From an uncultured Prevotella sp. (GTDB lineage Bacteria; Bacteroidota; Bacteroidia; Bacteroidales; Bacteroidaceae): 33,235 nucleotides of DNA. The stretch spans positions 1 to 33,235 of the forward strand of contig CAJODK010000018.1 in assembly GCA_905233245.1 (NCBI GenBank), written 5' to 3'. Under the pieces are notes generated by a model. The model saw only the letters and a list, made by a program, of their open reading frames with translations. It had not been told where the DNA came from and did no database searches. A program made the translations under genes and the position numbers. Positions 1 through 7,331 of the stretch are shown in pieces. The number at the start of each line of letters is the position of its first letter. The first letter of the stretch is position 1.

Positions 1-46
1 AATCAACCGAAGGCCAAGAAAAAAGTTAAACTTTTCTACACCTACG

Positions 47-78
47 GTTGAGTTTTTCAAATTATTGTTGTAAATTTG
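47..78 (+). promoter_or_regulatory. Bacteroidetes-type promoter for a possible small RNA
   Basis: GTTG at 47-50 is followed after 20 nt by TAAATTTG at 71-78, matching the Bacteroidetes -33/-7 pattern (TTTG, TAnnTTTG). Transcription would begin near 83-86. No plus-strand gene follows before the convergent minus-strand gene, so the product would be non-coding. An imperfect inverted repeat (3-13 with 41-51) overlaps the -33 element and could be an operator or the terminator of something upstream of the window. Confidence 0.55.
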
Positions 79-83
79 CACTT

Positions 84-160
84 GCTACTGGAATCTAGCC
101 CGAAAGCGTGTTACGTAAATTACGGTCGGCCTTCGGGGGTGAATGTTCCAGTGCGTAGCG
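84..160 (+). ncRNA. candidate structured small RNA, family unknown
   Basis: The segment directly after the 47-78 promoter folds as one nested hairpin. GCTAC (84-88) pairs with GTAGC (155-159). TGGAA (89-93) pairs with TTCCA (146-150), leaving a 4-nt bulge. CCCGAA (99-104) pairs with TTCGGG (132-137). The inner part contains CGTAA-A-TTACG. It has no convincing reading frame. I could not place it as tRNA, SRP RNA, tmRNA or RNase P RNA from motifs; a 6S-like or Bacteroidales-specific RNA remains possible. The 3' end is undefined because no U-tract follows, and the RNA may run into the antisense of the next gene. Confidence 0.4.
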
Positions 161-403
161 TTATCGACGCTTGCGTCCGAATCTGCGGTATAGTTTCCAC
201 CCCAGCAGGAGACCGTCGATTACGGCTGTTGATGAAGAGAGCATCGATAGTGCCCTGTGTGTGGGCGAGAGTGACTCTCGGAGCGTCTGCGGTTCCTTAT
301 GGAACAGGTTGTTCCACAGTTTGCGCATCTCCTTCTCTTTAGCGTTCATCTCGCTCTTTACAGAGGCTCTTTGTTCGTTGAGTGTCTTTAGTGATTCTAT
401 CAT
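161..403 (-). CDS. small hypothetical protein, third gene of the YtxH-holin operon
   Basis: An 80-residue protein with no domain I recognise. The first half is charged and helical (residues 1-35, rich in E, K and R), probably a short coiled coil. The middle has a modest hydrophobic run (about residues 52-68, ending LLLGWKLY) and the end is strongly basic (RRFGRKRR), so a membrane-associated peptide is possible. The ATG overlaps the stop of the upstream holin-family gene by four bases (ATGA at 400-403), which supports it as a real, translationally coupled gene. The function is unknown; the context suggests an envelope or stress role shared with its two operon partners. Confidence 0.7.
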   Translation of the reverse strand: MIESLKTLNEQRASVKSEMNAKEKEMRKLWNNLFHKEPQTLRESLSPTHRALSMLSSSTAVIDGLLLGWKLYRRFGRKRR

Positions 404-771
404 ACCTCTTCTTTATTCATTTCTTCGGCAAAAATGCTCATGAGGAAGTGTACCAGCGGTTTTTCTATCAGGGCATGGCGTGCGCTGTACACGGCTATAA
501 ATAATAGTATGTACACGACTCCGATGCATGTGAATCCCAGTATGGTGCTTCCCATAGCCTTGCCGAGTAGTACTGCCAGTGCTATGGAGAAGAATATCAG
601 CGCCAGGGTGAAGATGGCTGACAGCACCACCACGAGTATCAGTGCTGTGATGATGCGTACTATCTTGTCCACGGAGGAGAGTTTGGTGTATTTCACCCTG
701 AGGTCAAACCATTGCTTGGCCTCCTCCGCGAATTGCGCTATATATTCTATGTTCTGATCGTTTGAGAACAC
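400..771 (-). CDS. phage holin family (Phage_holin_3_6-like) membrane protein
   Basis: A 123-residue protein with two strong hydrophobic segments (about residues 38-68 and 74-96) separated by a short glycine-containing turn, and charged soluble ends. This is the pattern of the small two-helix putative Actinobacterial holin-X / Phage_holin_3_6 family. In chromosomes these proteins normally accompany YtxH-type genes rather than phage genes, and nothing phage-like is nearby, so lysis is not implied. It lies 4 nt downstream of the YtxH gene and overlaps the following small gene by 4 nt, giving a compact three-gene operon. The biochemical function is not established. Confidence 0.8.
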   Translation of the reverse strand: MFSNDQNIEYIAQFAEEAKQWFDLRVKYTKLSSVDKIVRIITALILVVVLSAIFTLALIFFSIALAVLLGKAMGSTILGFTCIGVVYILLFIAVYSARHALIEKPLVHFLMSIFAEEMNKEEV

Positions 772-775
772 TTTC

Positions 776-1015
776 TTATGCCTCCGCTACTTCTTCTACC
801 AGTTCCTCTACCTGCTTCTTGGAGAGGGTGATGTTATGCTTATCGCAAAACTCCTTGATGGTGTCCTGCACCTTATATTTGTCCATCAGTTCCTTTACTG
901 AGTTCTGAAGTTTGGCACGTGTGTCCTCTCCCTTTTCAGGAGCGAGCAGTAGAGCTGCTGTAGCACCTGCAACGGCACCACCTACGATAGCTGCAAAATA
1001 ACCTAATGCTTTCAT
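776..1015 (-). CDS. YtxH domain-containing protein
   Basis: A 79-residue protein with an N-terminal glycine/alanine-rich hydrophobic helix (about residues 4-24), then the LLLAPEKGEDTRAKL signature of YtxH-like proteins, and an amphipathic helical C-terminus rich in K and E. The family is small, membrane-anchored and often stress-associated; its biochemical role is unknown. It is the first gene of a minus-strand operon. A -7 box lies about 65 nt upstream of its ATG, leaving a leader of roughly 60 nt. Start choice is clear: the ATG directly precedes the hydrophobic helix. Confidence 0.85.
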   Translation of the reverse strand: MKALGYFAAIVGGAVAGATAALLLAPEKGEDTRAKLQNSVKELMDKYKVQDTIKEFCDKHNITLSKKQVEELVEEVAEA

Positions 1016-1079
1016 AATGATAAATTTTGTTTAGTTGGTTAATAGATAGGTTGTTTTTGTTTGTTTGTGTAACTATTTG

Positions 1080-1087
1080 CAAATGTA
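1080..1087 (-). promoter_or_regulatory. -7 box for the YtxH operon
   Basis: On the minus strand the sequence reads TACATTTG, a good match to TAnnTTTG. I see no clear TTTG at the expected -33 distance, so the promoter call rests on the -7 box and its position upstream of the operon. Confidence 0.4.
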
Positions 1088-1147
1088 GTAAAAATATCGG
1101 TTAAAGGGATAATTTTTTATGTTAAAAAAAACAAAGAGGGTATAAAG

Positions 1148-1182
1148 TTTCAACTTTCGCCCCTATTCTTTCAACTTTTATT
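1148..1182 (+). repeat. degenerate heptad array (TTTCAAC-type) upstream of the SPOR gene
   Basis: In 7-nt phase from 1148 the units read TTTCAAC, TTTCGCC, CCTATTC, TTTCAAC, TTTTATT. The first and fourth units are identical. The array ends immediately before the -7 box, as does the clearer array at 4803-4830 with the same unit. Confidence 0.5.
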
Positions 1183-1184
1183 AT

Positions 1185-1192
1185 TAACTTTG
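1185..1192 (+). promoter_or_regulatory. -7 box for the SPOR-ruvX-def series
   Basis: TAACTTTG matches TAnnTTTG. The predicted transcript begins near 1198, giving a leader of about 45 nt rich in A before the ATG at 1245. The -33 element is weak and falls inside the heptad array. Confidence 0.55.
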
Positions 1193-1244
1193 TGGCATTA
1201 AAAAGCAGAAATACTTATAAACCATTAATATCAAAAGTTACATT

Positions 1245-1748
1245 ATGAGAAAGTATCTGATTATCGCAGCCTGTGTATGTACGGGCATCGCATTCACCAG
1301 TTGTGGTTCTTCTAAGGAGAGTGCTTACCGCAAGGCTTATGAGAAGGCTAAGGCTCAGGAGCAGTCACAGCAGCCAGTTCAGCAGCAGGTGGTTCAGCAG
1401 CCTGTTCAGCAGGCTCCTGTAGTGACTCCGCTCGTAGAGGCTCCCGCTCAGCAGCAGCAGGCTCAGGTGGGCAATGTGGCAGTTCGCTCTGAGAGAGTCA
1501 GCGTAGTCAACGGTGCAGGTCTGAAGGCTTACTCTGTAGTGGTAGGTTCTTTCGGCGTGCAGGCTAACGCTCTGGGTCTGCAGAACACTCTGAAGAATGC
1601 TGGTTACAGTGCACAGGTGGCATTCAATCAGGAACGCAATATGTATCGCGTTATCGTGGCTACATTCGACACTCGCGATGCTGCCGTACAGTGCAAGCAG
1701 TCTCTGCTCGGCACATACCCTGATGCTTGGTTGCTCATGCAGCAATAA
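1245..1748 (+). CDS. SPOR domain-containing lipoprotein
   Basis: A 167-residue predicted lipoprotein. The signal peptide ends in a lipobox-like AFTSC with lipidated Cys20. Residues 36-75 are a Q/P/V-rich low-complexity linker made of near-repeats of QQPVQQ. Residues 92-166 form a SPOR domain (YSVVVGSF start, YRVIVATF in the middle). SPOR domains bind denuded glycan strands of septal peptidoglycan, so the protein probably sits in the envelope at division sites; that localisation is inferred from the family. It is followed after 6 nt by ruvX and shares its promoter. Confidence 0.88.
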   Translation: MRKYLIIAACVCTGIAFTSCGSSKESAYRKAYEKAKAQEQSQQPVQQQVVQQPVQQAPVVTPLVEAPAQQQQAQVGNVAVRSERVSVVNGAGLKAYSVVVGSFGVQANALGLQNTLKNAGYSAQVAFNQERNMYRVIVATFDTRDAAVQCKQSLLGTYPDAWLLMQQ

Positions 1749-1754
1749 GACAGC

Positions 1755-2165
1755 ATGGGGCGAATACTCGCTATAGATTATGGTAAGAAGCGCACTGGGC
1801 TCGCTGTGACAGACGTGTTGCAGATAGTGCCCGGTGCGCTTGATACTGTGGATACCAAGGACCTCATGGCGTATCTCGACAGGTACGTAAGTCAGGAGCA
1901 GGTGGAGCGCGTGGTGATAGGCGAACCGCGTCAGCCCAATGGCCTGCCGTCGGAGAATATGCAGCGCGTGCAGCAGTTTGAGGCGCAGTGGCGCAAGCGT
2001 CACCCCGAGATTCCCATCGAGGGTTATGATGAGCGCTTCACCTCTGTCATGGCTCACCAGACCATGCTCGACGCCGGGCTCCGCAAGAAGGCTCGTCAGG
2101 ATAAGGCTCTCGTGGACCGTATCTCAGCGACGATTATCCTGCAAGATTATTTGAAAAGAAGATGA
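1755..2165 (+). CDS. ruvX: putative pre-16S rRNA nuclease / Holliday junction resolvase RuvX (YqgF)
   Basis: The 136-residue length is typical of YqgF/RuvX. RNase H-like fold motifs are visible: the first catalytic Asp in LAIDYGKKRTG (Asp8), VVIGEP at the second strand, DERFTS, and the terminal Asp motif VDRISATIILQDYL. The family is essential in many bacteria and is linked to 5' maturation of 16S rRNA; the Holliday-junction name is historical. The gene follows the SPOR gene by 6 nt and its TGA overlaps the def start (ATGA at 2162-2165), indicating co-translation. Confidence 0.95.
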   Translation: MGRILAIDYGKKRTGLAVTDVLQIVPGALDTVDTKDLMAYLDRYVSQEQVERVVIGEPRQPNGLPSENMQRVQQFEAQWRKRHPEIPIEGYDERFTSVMAHQTMLDAGLRKKARQDKALVDRISATIILQDYLKRR

Positions 2166-2722
2166 AACTACCAATTTATACATACGGGCAACCCGTGCTT
2201 AGGAAGGTTGCCGAAGATATTGACAAGGACTATCCCGAACTCCAGACGCTCGTGCAGAATATGTGGGAGACGCTTGCTGAGAGTGAGGGCATTGGTCTCG
2301 CTGCGCCACAGATAGGCCTGCCTATCCGCGTGGTGGTGATAGACCTCGACCTGCTCAAGGAAGACCTGCCTGAGTACGAGGGATACAGGAAGGTGTTCTA
2401 TAATGCGCATATCGTGGAGTACGACAATAGTCAGACGGACTCCTCACAGGAGGGCTGTCTCTCCCTGCCGGGCATCCGCGAGACGGTAGTGCGCCCTAAG
2501 CGCATCCGCGTCAGGTATATGGACGAGCAGTTCGTGGAGCACGACGAGTGGGTAGAGGGCTACCTGGCTCGCGTCATGCAGCATGAGTTTGACCATCTGG
2601 AGGGCCAGATGTTTGTTGACAAGGTCTCTCCTCTGCGCAAGCAGCTCATCAAGTCCAAACTCCGTGCTCTCCTGCAGGGCCGCTTCCGCACCGGGTACAG
2701 GGTGAAGGCTCCTAAGAGGTGA
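2162..2722 (+). CDS. def: peptide deformylase
   Basis: A 186-residue enzyme that removes the N-formyl group from nascent proteins. All three deformylase motifs are intact: GIGLAAPQ (residues 43-50), EGCLSLPG with metal ligand Cys99 (97-104), and QHEFDHLEG with His141, catalytic Glu142 and His145 (140-148). The start overlaps the ruvX stop. The last two codons and the stop fall inside a heptad array (2714-2741) that continues to the next start codon, so the extreme C-terminus is partly repeat-encoded. Confidence 0.97.
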   Translation: MKLPIYTYGQPVLRKVAEDIDKDYPELQTLVQNMWETLAESEGIGLAAPQIGLPIRVVVIDLDLLKEDLPEYEGYRKVFYNAHIVEYDNSQTDSSQEGCLSLPGIRETVVRPKRIRVRYMDEQFVEHDEWVEGYLARVMQHEFDHLEGQMFVDKVSPLRKQLIKSKLRALLQGRFRTGYRVKAPKR

Positions 2723-2741
2723 GAGGTAAGAGGTAAGAGAA
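2714..2741 (+). repeat. four-unit heptad array across the def stop / TPR start junction
   Basis: Four tandem 7-mers in perfect phase: AAGAGGT, GAGAGGT, AAGAGGT, AAGAGAA. The def stop TGA (2720-2722) bridges units 1 and 2, and the ATG of the TPR gene (2742) follows unit 4 directly. Confidence 0.85.
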
Positions 2742-4733
2742 ATGAAGAGTGCTTTGAGAATACTTTGTTTTATAGGAGTGATGATTCTTCACTCTTCACT
2801 CTTCATTCACCATTTGAGAGCCCAGTACAACGTCAACCGCCTGCTGACCAGCGGGCGGATTGCTTTGCATTATGAGGACTACGTGCTGTCGATACAGTAC
2901 TTCAATCAGGCCATCAGTCAGAAGCCGTATCTTTGGGAACCCTGGGAACTGCGTGCCATCGCCAAGTACTACCTGGACGACTGGCAGGGGGCTGCAGAGG
3001 ATGCTTCGCAGGCCATTTCGCTCAATCCCTATATCACCAATCTCTACGACCTGCGCGGCATCACCTACATCCGCCAGAAGGATTACGACCGTGCCATCGC
3101 CGACTACGGCAAGGCGATAGCCCTGGACCCCGACAACCGCGGCTACTGGTCTAACCGCGCTGCCTGCTATATCGAGAAACACAGCTATGATACCGCCCAC
3201 CAGCAACTTGACATCATCATCGGCAAGTGGAAGAACTACGCCCAGCCGTACCTTATGAAGTCTGAGGTCTTTCTCTTGCAGAAGGACACCACCGAGGCAC
3301 TCACATGGATAGACCGCACGCTCGGTGTGGAGTCGTATAATGCCGAGGCGTGGCGCATGAAGGGCTATATCTCCCTGCAGAGGGAGCAATGGCGCACGGC
3401 AGATACCTGCCTTACCAAGTCGCTTCACTATAAGCCCAAGGATGTAAACTGCTACATCAACCGTGCCGTAGCGCGCCTCCGCCTCAACAACCTGCGTGGC
3501 GCTATGGCCGACTACGATACCGCCCTGGAGCACGACCCCAACAATTTCCTTGCCCACTACAACCGAGGTATCCTGCGCCAGCAGGTGGGTGATGACAACC
3601 GTGCCATCGAGGACTTCAACTACGTTCTCTCCCTCGAGCCCGGCAATATCATGGCGCTCTTCAATCGCGCCACGCTCCTTGACCGCACCGGCGACCTGCG
3701 TGGTGCCATCCGCGACTACAGCATCGTCATCAGGCAGTTTCCCAACTTTTGGACTGGCCTGCACTACCGCGCTGCCTGCTACCGTCGCCTTGGCATGACG
3801 GCGAAGGCGGAGCAGGACGAGTTTCGCATCATGAAGGCGCAGATGAACAAGCACATGGGCATACAGAATCGCTGGAGCAAGGCAAAACTCAGCGCCATGC
3901 GCAAACTCAGCGATATAGACCCCGAGAAGTACAACCAGATAGTGGTGGACGACGAGCAGCAGAAGGAGCACGAGTACGACAGCGCCTACCGCGGCAAGGT
4001 GCAGAACCGCGCCACCGCCGATGCCTTCCAGCCCTACGTGGCTCTCACCATGTCCAGCAGCCAGCGTGACAATGTCTCCACATACATCCCCTACGAGCAG
4101 CATGCCTCGCAGTTGCTGGAGCAGATGCACTCCCTCTTCCGTGGAAACGACCTGCTGAGCATGCGTCTGGGCAACGTCAGCGAGGCTAACGGCACGGAGA
4201 CCTTTGCCGCCATCGACTCCCTGACCTCCATGATATCCCATGCGCGCTCTACCGACAAGGCGCTGACCTACACCATGATGAGGGCTGTGGCTCACTCCTC
4301 GGCGCTCAACTATCAGGATGCCATCACCGACCTCAATACCGTACTGGCGGACAAGCCCGACGACTTCGTAGCCCTCTGGCAACTCACCATCTGCAAGGCC
4401 ATGATGGCGGAGTATGAGAAGCACACCACACCTAAGGAGGCCGAACTGCGGAATTTTGACGTGCAGGAGAGTTTCGAGCGCCTGCTCAGGATGTCGCCTG
4501 ACAATCCCATGATACTCTACTGCTACGGCACCTACAACGCCCGCAACGGCCGCTACGAGGAGGCCATCAAGCAGTTTACGCGCGTCATCCAGCAGTCCTC
4601 GCGCATGCCTTACGCGTATTATAACAGAGGTCTGGCGTACCTCAAGTCTGGCCACCCTCTGGAGGCGCGTCGCGACTTCTCCAAGTCGGGCGAACTGGGA
4701 CTGTATGGTGCCTACAATCTTATGAAAAAGTAA
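2742..4733 (+). CDS. exported tetratricopeptide repeat protein
   Basis: A 663-residue protein with a Sec signal peptide (hydrophobic residues 5-22, likely cleavage after LRA at residue 27). Tandem TPR units follow from about residue 30 to 350, several with the canonical pattern (e.g. AIADYGKAIALDPDN, GAMADYDTALEHDPNN, AIEDFNYVLSLEPGN). A central Q/K/E-rich linker lies near residues 370-410, and more TPRs occupy about 500-655. TPRs mediate protein-protein contacts; no catalytic domain is visible, so it is probably a periplasmic scaffold. It starts directly after the heptad array and uses the ATG at 2742. Part of the signal peptide (LHSSLFIHH) is itself encoded by a second heptad repeat. Confidence 0.88.
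   Translation: MKSALRILCFIGVMILHSSLFIHHLRAQYNVNRLLTSGRIALHYEDYVLSIQYFNQAISQKPYLWEPWELRAIAKYYLDDWQGAAEDASQAISLNPYITNLYDLRGITYIRQKDYDRAIADYGKAIALDPDNRGYWSNRAACYIEKHSYDTAHQQLDIIIGKWKNYAQPYLMKSEVFLLQKDTTEALTWIDRTLGVESYNAEAWRMKGYISLQREQWRTADTCLTKSLHYKPKDVNCYINRAVARLRLNNLRGAMADYDTALEHDPNNFLAHYNRGILRQQVGDDNRAIEDFNYVLSLEPGNIMALFNRATLLDRTGDLRGAIRDYSIVIRQFPNFWTGLHYRAACYRRLGMTAKAEQDEFRIMKAQMNKHMGIQNRWSKAKLSAMRKLSDIDPEKYNQIVVDDEQQKEHEYDSAYRGKVQNRATADAFQPYVALTMSSSQRDNVSTYIPYEQHASQLLEQMHSLFRGNDLLSMRLGNVSEANGTETFAAIDSLTSMISHARSTDKALTYTMMRAVAHSSALNYQDAITDLNTVLADKPDDFVALWQLTICKAMMAEYEKHTTPKEAELRNFDVQESFERLLRMSPDNPMILYCYGTYNARNGRYEEAIKQFTRVIQQSSRMPYAYYNRGLAYLKSGHPLEARRDFSKSGELGLYGAYNLMKK
2788..2808 (+). repeat. 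three-unit heptad repeat inside the TPR signal-peptide coding region
   Basis: TTCACTC, TTCACTC, TTCATTC in tandem. Three units (21 nt) equal seven codons, so the repeat is frame-neutral. It encodes hydrophobic and polar residues of the signal peptide. Confidence 0.75.
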
Positions 4734-4736
4734 GCC

Positions 4737-4775
4737 TTGTAATTAAAAATAAGTAATTACAAAAGATTATTTTTG
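4737..4775 (+). terminator. AT-rich stem-loop after the TPR gene
   Basis: TTGTAATTA (4737-4745) pairs perfectly with TAATTACAA (4754-4762) around an 8-nt loop, followed by AAGATTATTTTTG. The stem is AT-only except for one G-C pair, so strength is uncertain, but the position 4 nt after the stop fits a terminator. Confidence 0.5.
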
Positions 4776-4802
4776 TTAATATTGTGCTAATCTAAAAAAA
4801 AC

Positions 4803-4830
4803 TTTCAACTTTCATCTTTCTACTTTCAAC
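4803..4830 (+). repeat. four-unit heptad array inside the rprX promoter
   Basis: Four phased 7-mers: TTTCAAC, TTTCATC, TTTCTAC, TTTCAAC. The third supplies the TTTC that sits at the -33 position, and units 3-4 fill most of the spacer to the -7 box. Confidence 0.85.
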
Positions 4831-4847
4831 TATTATCCTTACCTTTG
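4817..4847 (+). promoter_or_regulatory. promoter of rprX
   Basis: TTTC (4817-4820), 19 nt, then TACCTTTG (4840-4847), a strong Bacteroidetes -7 box. The ATG at 4854 lies only 6 nt beyond the box, so the transcript probably has little or no leader. Confidence 0.75.
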
Positions 4848-4853
4848 CACCCG

Positions 4854-6410
4854 ATGAAACGTTCGACGATTTGGATAATAGCCATTGTGATGGGACTCTC
4901 CTTTGTAGTCCTGCTCGCTCTGCAAATCTCCTACATCGAGGAGATGGCCAAGATGAAGCGTGAGCAGTTTGAGGAGTCCGTGCGCCGCTCGCTGTACATG
5001 GCGGCTCACAATATGGAGTTGAACGAGACGCTGCACTACCTGGAGAAGAATGTGAAGGACACCGAGGGCAAGGCCTTGGTGAATGACTCGCTGACCGTCA
5101 ACAACGGGCTGCAGGGTGGGGTACAGAAGTCGCACCAGTACTCCGTAGTGGGTGACGACGGCACGATATACTCCTCATTCCAGCTGCAGACCGTCTCCCT
5201 CTCCCCGCGAAAAGTGTCCAGCGGCCTGATGGTGAAGCGCGACCGCGAGGCTATCGCAGAGGCGCAGAAGACCATGCAGGAGGCCGTGCGCAACCGCTAC
5301 ATCTACCAGCGCTCGCTGCTCGACGAGGTGGTCTATAGCATCCTCTATACGGCGAGCGACAAACCGCTGAAGGAACGTGTCAACTTCCGCCAGTTGGATC
5401 AGGATATCCGCACCGAACTCCTCCACAACGGCATCGACATCCCTTACCACTTCAAGGTGACCACCTATGACGGCACGGAGGTGTACCGTTGTCCTGACTA
5501 TACCGACGAGGGCAGCGAGTACAGCTACTCCATACAGCTCTTCCGCAACGACCCGCAGGCTAAGACGGGCACCGTGACGGTACATTTCCCCGACATCGAC
5601 TCCTACATCTTCTCCAGCATCAGGTATGTCATCCCTGCGCTGATATTCACGGGCGTGCTGATGATTACGTTCATCTTCACCGTAGTAGTCATCTTCCGCC
5701 AGAAGAAGGTGTCAGAGATGCGCAACGACTTCGTCAACAATATGACCCACGAGCTCAAGACGCCTATCGCCAGTATCTCGCTGGCCTCGCAGATGCTCAA
5801 CGACAAGAGCATCACCAAGTCGGAGTCCATGCTGGAGCACCTGGGCGGCGTCATCAACGACGAGAGCAAGCGCCTGCGCTTCCTCGTGGAGAAGGTGCTG
5901 CAGATGTCCATGTTCGACCGCAGGAAGAACGTCTTCAAGATGAAGGAGGCGGACATCAACGAGATGGTGGACAATATCGCCAACTCCTTCTCCCTGCGCG
6001 TAGAGCATACGGGCGGCAAGATATACACCCAGGTGGAGGCGGTGGAGAGCACTATCTACGTGGAGGAGACCCACTTCAGCAACGTCATCTTCAATCTTCT
6101 GGACAATGCCGTGAAGTATAGCAAGCCAGACCAGCCGCTCAATATATACCTGCGCACCTGGAACGAGGGCGACCGCGTCTTCCTCTCCATCCGCGATACG
6201 GGCGTGGGCATCAAGAAGGAGAACCTGAAGAAGATATTCGAGCAGTTCTACCGCGTGCACACGGGCAACCGCCACGACGTCAAGGGCTTCGGCCTCGGTC
6301 TGGCATACGTCAAGAAGGTCATCGACCTGCACAAGGGCACCATCTCCGTGGATTCGGAGTTTGGCAAGGGCACGACGTTTACGATTAGTATTGAATATAT
6401 TAAGGAGTAA
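4854..6410 (+). CDS. rprX: sensor histidine kinase RprX
   Basis: A 518-residue inner-membrane kinase of the RprX type known from Bacteroides. TM1 is at about residues 5-25, a periplasmic sensor region at about 26-255, and TM2 at about 258-281. HisKA carries the phospho-acceptor His299 in NNMTHELKTPIASI. The ATPase domain has an N-box from Asn410 (NVIFNLLDNAVKYS), G1 box DTGVG (448-452) and G2 box GFGLG (478-482). All catalytic boxes are intact. An upstream in-frame TTG at 4845 would extend the protein by three residues, but it lies inside the -7 promoter box, so the ATG at 4854 is chosen. Its cognate regulator RprY follows after 213 nt. Confidence 0.93.
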   Translation: MKRSTIWIIAIVMGLSFVVLLALQISYIEEMAKMKREQFEESVRRSLYMAAHNMELNETLHYLEKNVKDTEGKALVNDSLTVNNGLQGGVQKSHQYSVVGDDGTIYSSFQLQTVSLSPRKVSSGLMVKRDREAIAEAQKTMQEAVRNRYIYQRSLLDEVVYSILYTASDKPLKERVNFRQLDQDIRTELLHNGIDIPYHFKVTTYDGTEVYRCPDYTDEGSEYSYSIQLFRNDPQAKTGTVTVHFPDIDSYIFSSIRYVIPALIFTGVLMITFIFTVVVIFRQKKVSEMRNDFVNNMTHELKTPIASISLASQMLNDKSITKSESMLEHLGGVINDESKRLRFLVEKVLQMSMFDRRKNVFKMKEADINEMVDNIANSFSLRVEHTGGKIYTQVEAVESTIYVEETHFSNVIFNLLDNAVKYSKPDQPLNIYLRTWNEGDRVFLSIRDTGVGIKKENLKKIFEQFYRVHTGNRHDVKGFGLGLAYVKKVIDLHKGTISVDSEFGKGTTFTISIEYIKE

Positions 6411-6411
6411 G

Positions 6412-6586
6412 AGAGGAGGTAAAGAGGAGTGAAAGGGACGATACTCTAGACCTCACCGATAGGCAATATTAAGTGATAGATAATATAAATAAATAATAAT
6501 GTTAAACATGGGAGTAATTTAGGAAGTTAGAAAGGCAGTTAAAAAGGATACAGGTAATGTCCCTGTACCTCCTCTTTACCTCCTCT
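6412..6586 (+). repeat. 18-nt perfect inverted repeat between rprX and rprY
   Basis: The 18 bases at 6412-6429, just after the rprX stop, are the exact reverse complement of 6569-6586 in the rprY leader. The right arm is part of the 11-mer array. A smaller hairpin (TACAGG/CCTGTA, about 6549-6567) lies just inside. In an rprX-rprY transcript the arms could pair and enclose about 139 nt. Confidence 0.7.
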
Positions 6587-6610
6587 TTACCTCCCTTCTA
6601 CCTCCCCCTA
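6567..6610 (+). repeat. four-unit 11-mer array in the rprY leader
   Basis: Four phased units: ACCTCCTCTTT, ACCTCCTCTTT, ACCTCCCTTCT, ACCTCCCCCTA. It ends 13 nt before the rprY ATG. This pyrimidine-rich stretch separates the gene from any purine-rich ribosome site; the last bases before ATG are A-rich. Confidence 0.85.
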
Positions 6611-6623
6611 AAACTAAAAAACA

Positions 6624-7328
6624 ATGGAAGAAAATCTGAAAATCCTTCTTTGTGAAGACGATGAGAATCTGGGCATGTTGCTTCGCGAGTACTTGCAGGC
6701 AAAGGGTTTCGACACCGACTTGTGCGCTGACGGCGAGGCAGGCTACCGCGCTTTCCTCAAGAGCCAGTACGACATCTGCGTCCTCGACGTCATGATGCCT
6801 AAGAAAGACGGTTTCCAGTTGGCTACCGAGATACGTCAGGCTAATGCCGACATACCTATCATCTTCCTCACCGCACGCCAGATGAAGGAAGACATCCTCG
6901 AGGGCTTCAAGATTGGCGCTGACGACTACATCACCAAGCCATTCTCCATGGAGGAGCTCGTATTCCGTATCGAGGCTATCCTGCGCCGCGTACGTGGCAA
7001 GAAGACCAAGGAGTCCACACAGTACCAGATTGGCAAGTTCCTATTCGACACCCAGAAGCAGCTGCTCTGCATCGGTGACAAGCAGACCAAGCTTACCACC
7101 AAGGAGAACGAACTCCTCTCTCTCCTCTGCTCACACTCCAACGAGATACTCCAGCGCGACTTCGCCCTGAAGACCATCTGGATAGACGACAACTACTTCA
7201 ACGCCCGTTCTATGGACGTCTATATCACCAAGTTGCGCAAGCACCTGCGTGAGGACGAGAACATCGAGATTATCAACATCCACGGCAAGGGCTACAAGCT
7301 CATCATCCCAGAGGCAGAAGAGCAGTAA
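6624..7328 (+). CDS. rprY: OmpR-family response regulator RprY
   Basis: A 234-residue regulator. The receiver domain (about residues 4-122) has the acidic pocket Glu11/Asp12/Asp13, phospho-acceptor Asp55 (VLDVMMPKKDG), Thr83 and Lys105 (TKPFS). The C-terminal winged-helix DNA-binding domain spans about 135-230 and ends with the conserved GKGYKL. The N-terminal sequence closely resembles Bacteroides RprY as I recall it. It is phosphorylated by RprX just upstream. The 213-nt gap with a long inverted repeat and 11-mer array suggests that rprY expression is set separately from rprX. The next gene follows after 3 nt. Confidence 0.94.
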   Translation: MEENLKILLCEDDENLGMLLREYLQAKGFDTDLCADGEAGYRAFLKSQYDICVLDVMMPKKDGFQLATEIRQANADIPIIFLTARQMKEDILEGFKIGADDYITKPFSMEELVFRIEAILRRVRGKKTKESTQYQIGKFLFDTQKQLLCIGDKQTKLTTKENELLSLLCSHSNEILQRDFALKTIWIDDNYFNARSMDVYITKLRKHLREDENIEIINIHGKGYKLIIPEAEEQ

Positions 7329-7331
7329 GCC

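Noticed and set aside
76..342. Short plus-strand open frames at the window start
   Set aside because: They overlap the structured RNA candidate and the antisense of the small hypothetical gene, are Cys/Arg/Ser-rich, and show no start context or domain.
400..771. Prophage lysis gene because of the holin-family name
   Set aside because: No phage structural, integrase or endolysin gene is nearby. The YtxH partner points to a chromosomal envelope/stress operon.
2796..4655. 619-codon open frame on the minus strand opposite the TPR gene
   Set aside because: It is a shadow of strong codon bias in the TPR gene. Its translation is V/G/L/H-rich without any domain, and the plus strand carries clear TPR motifs.
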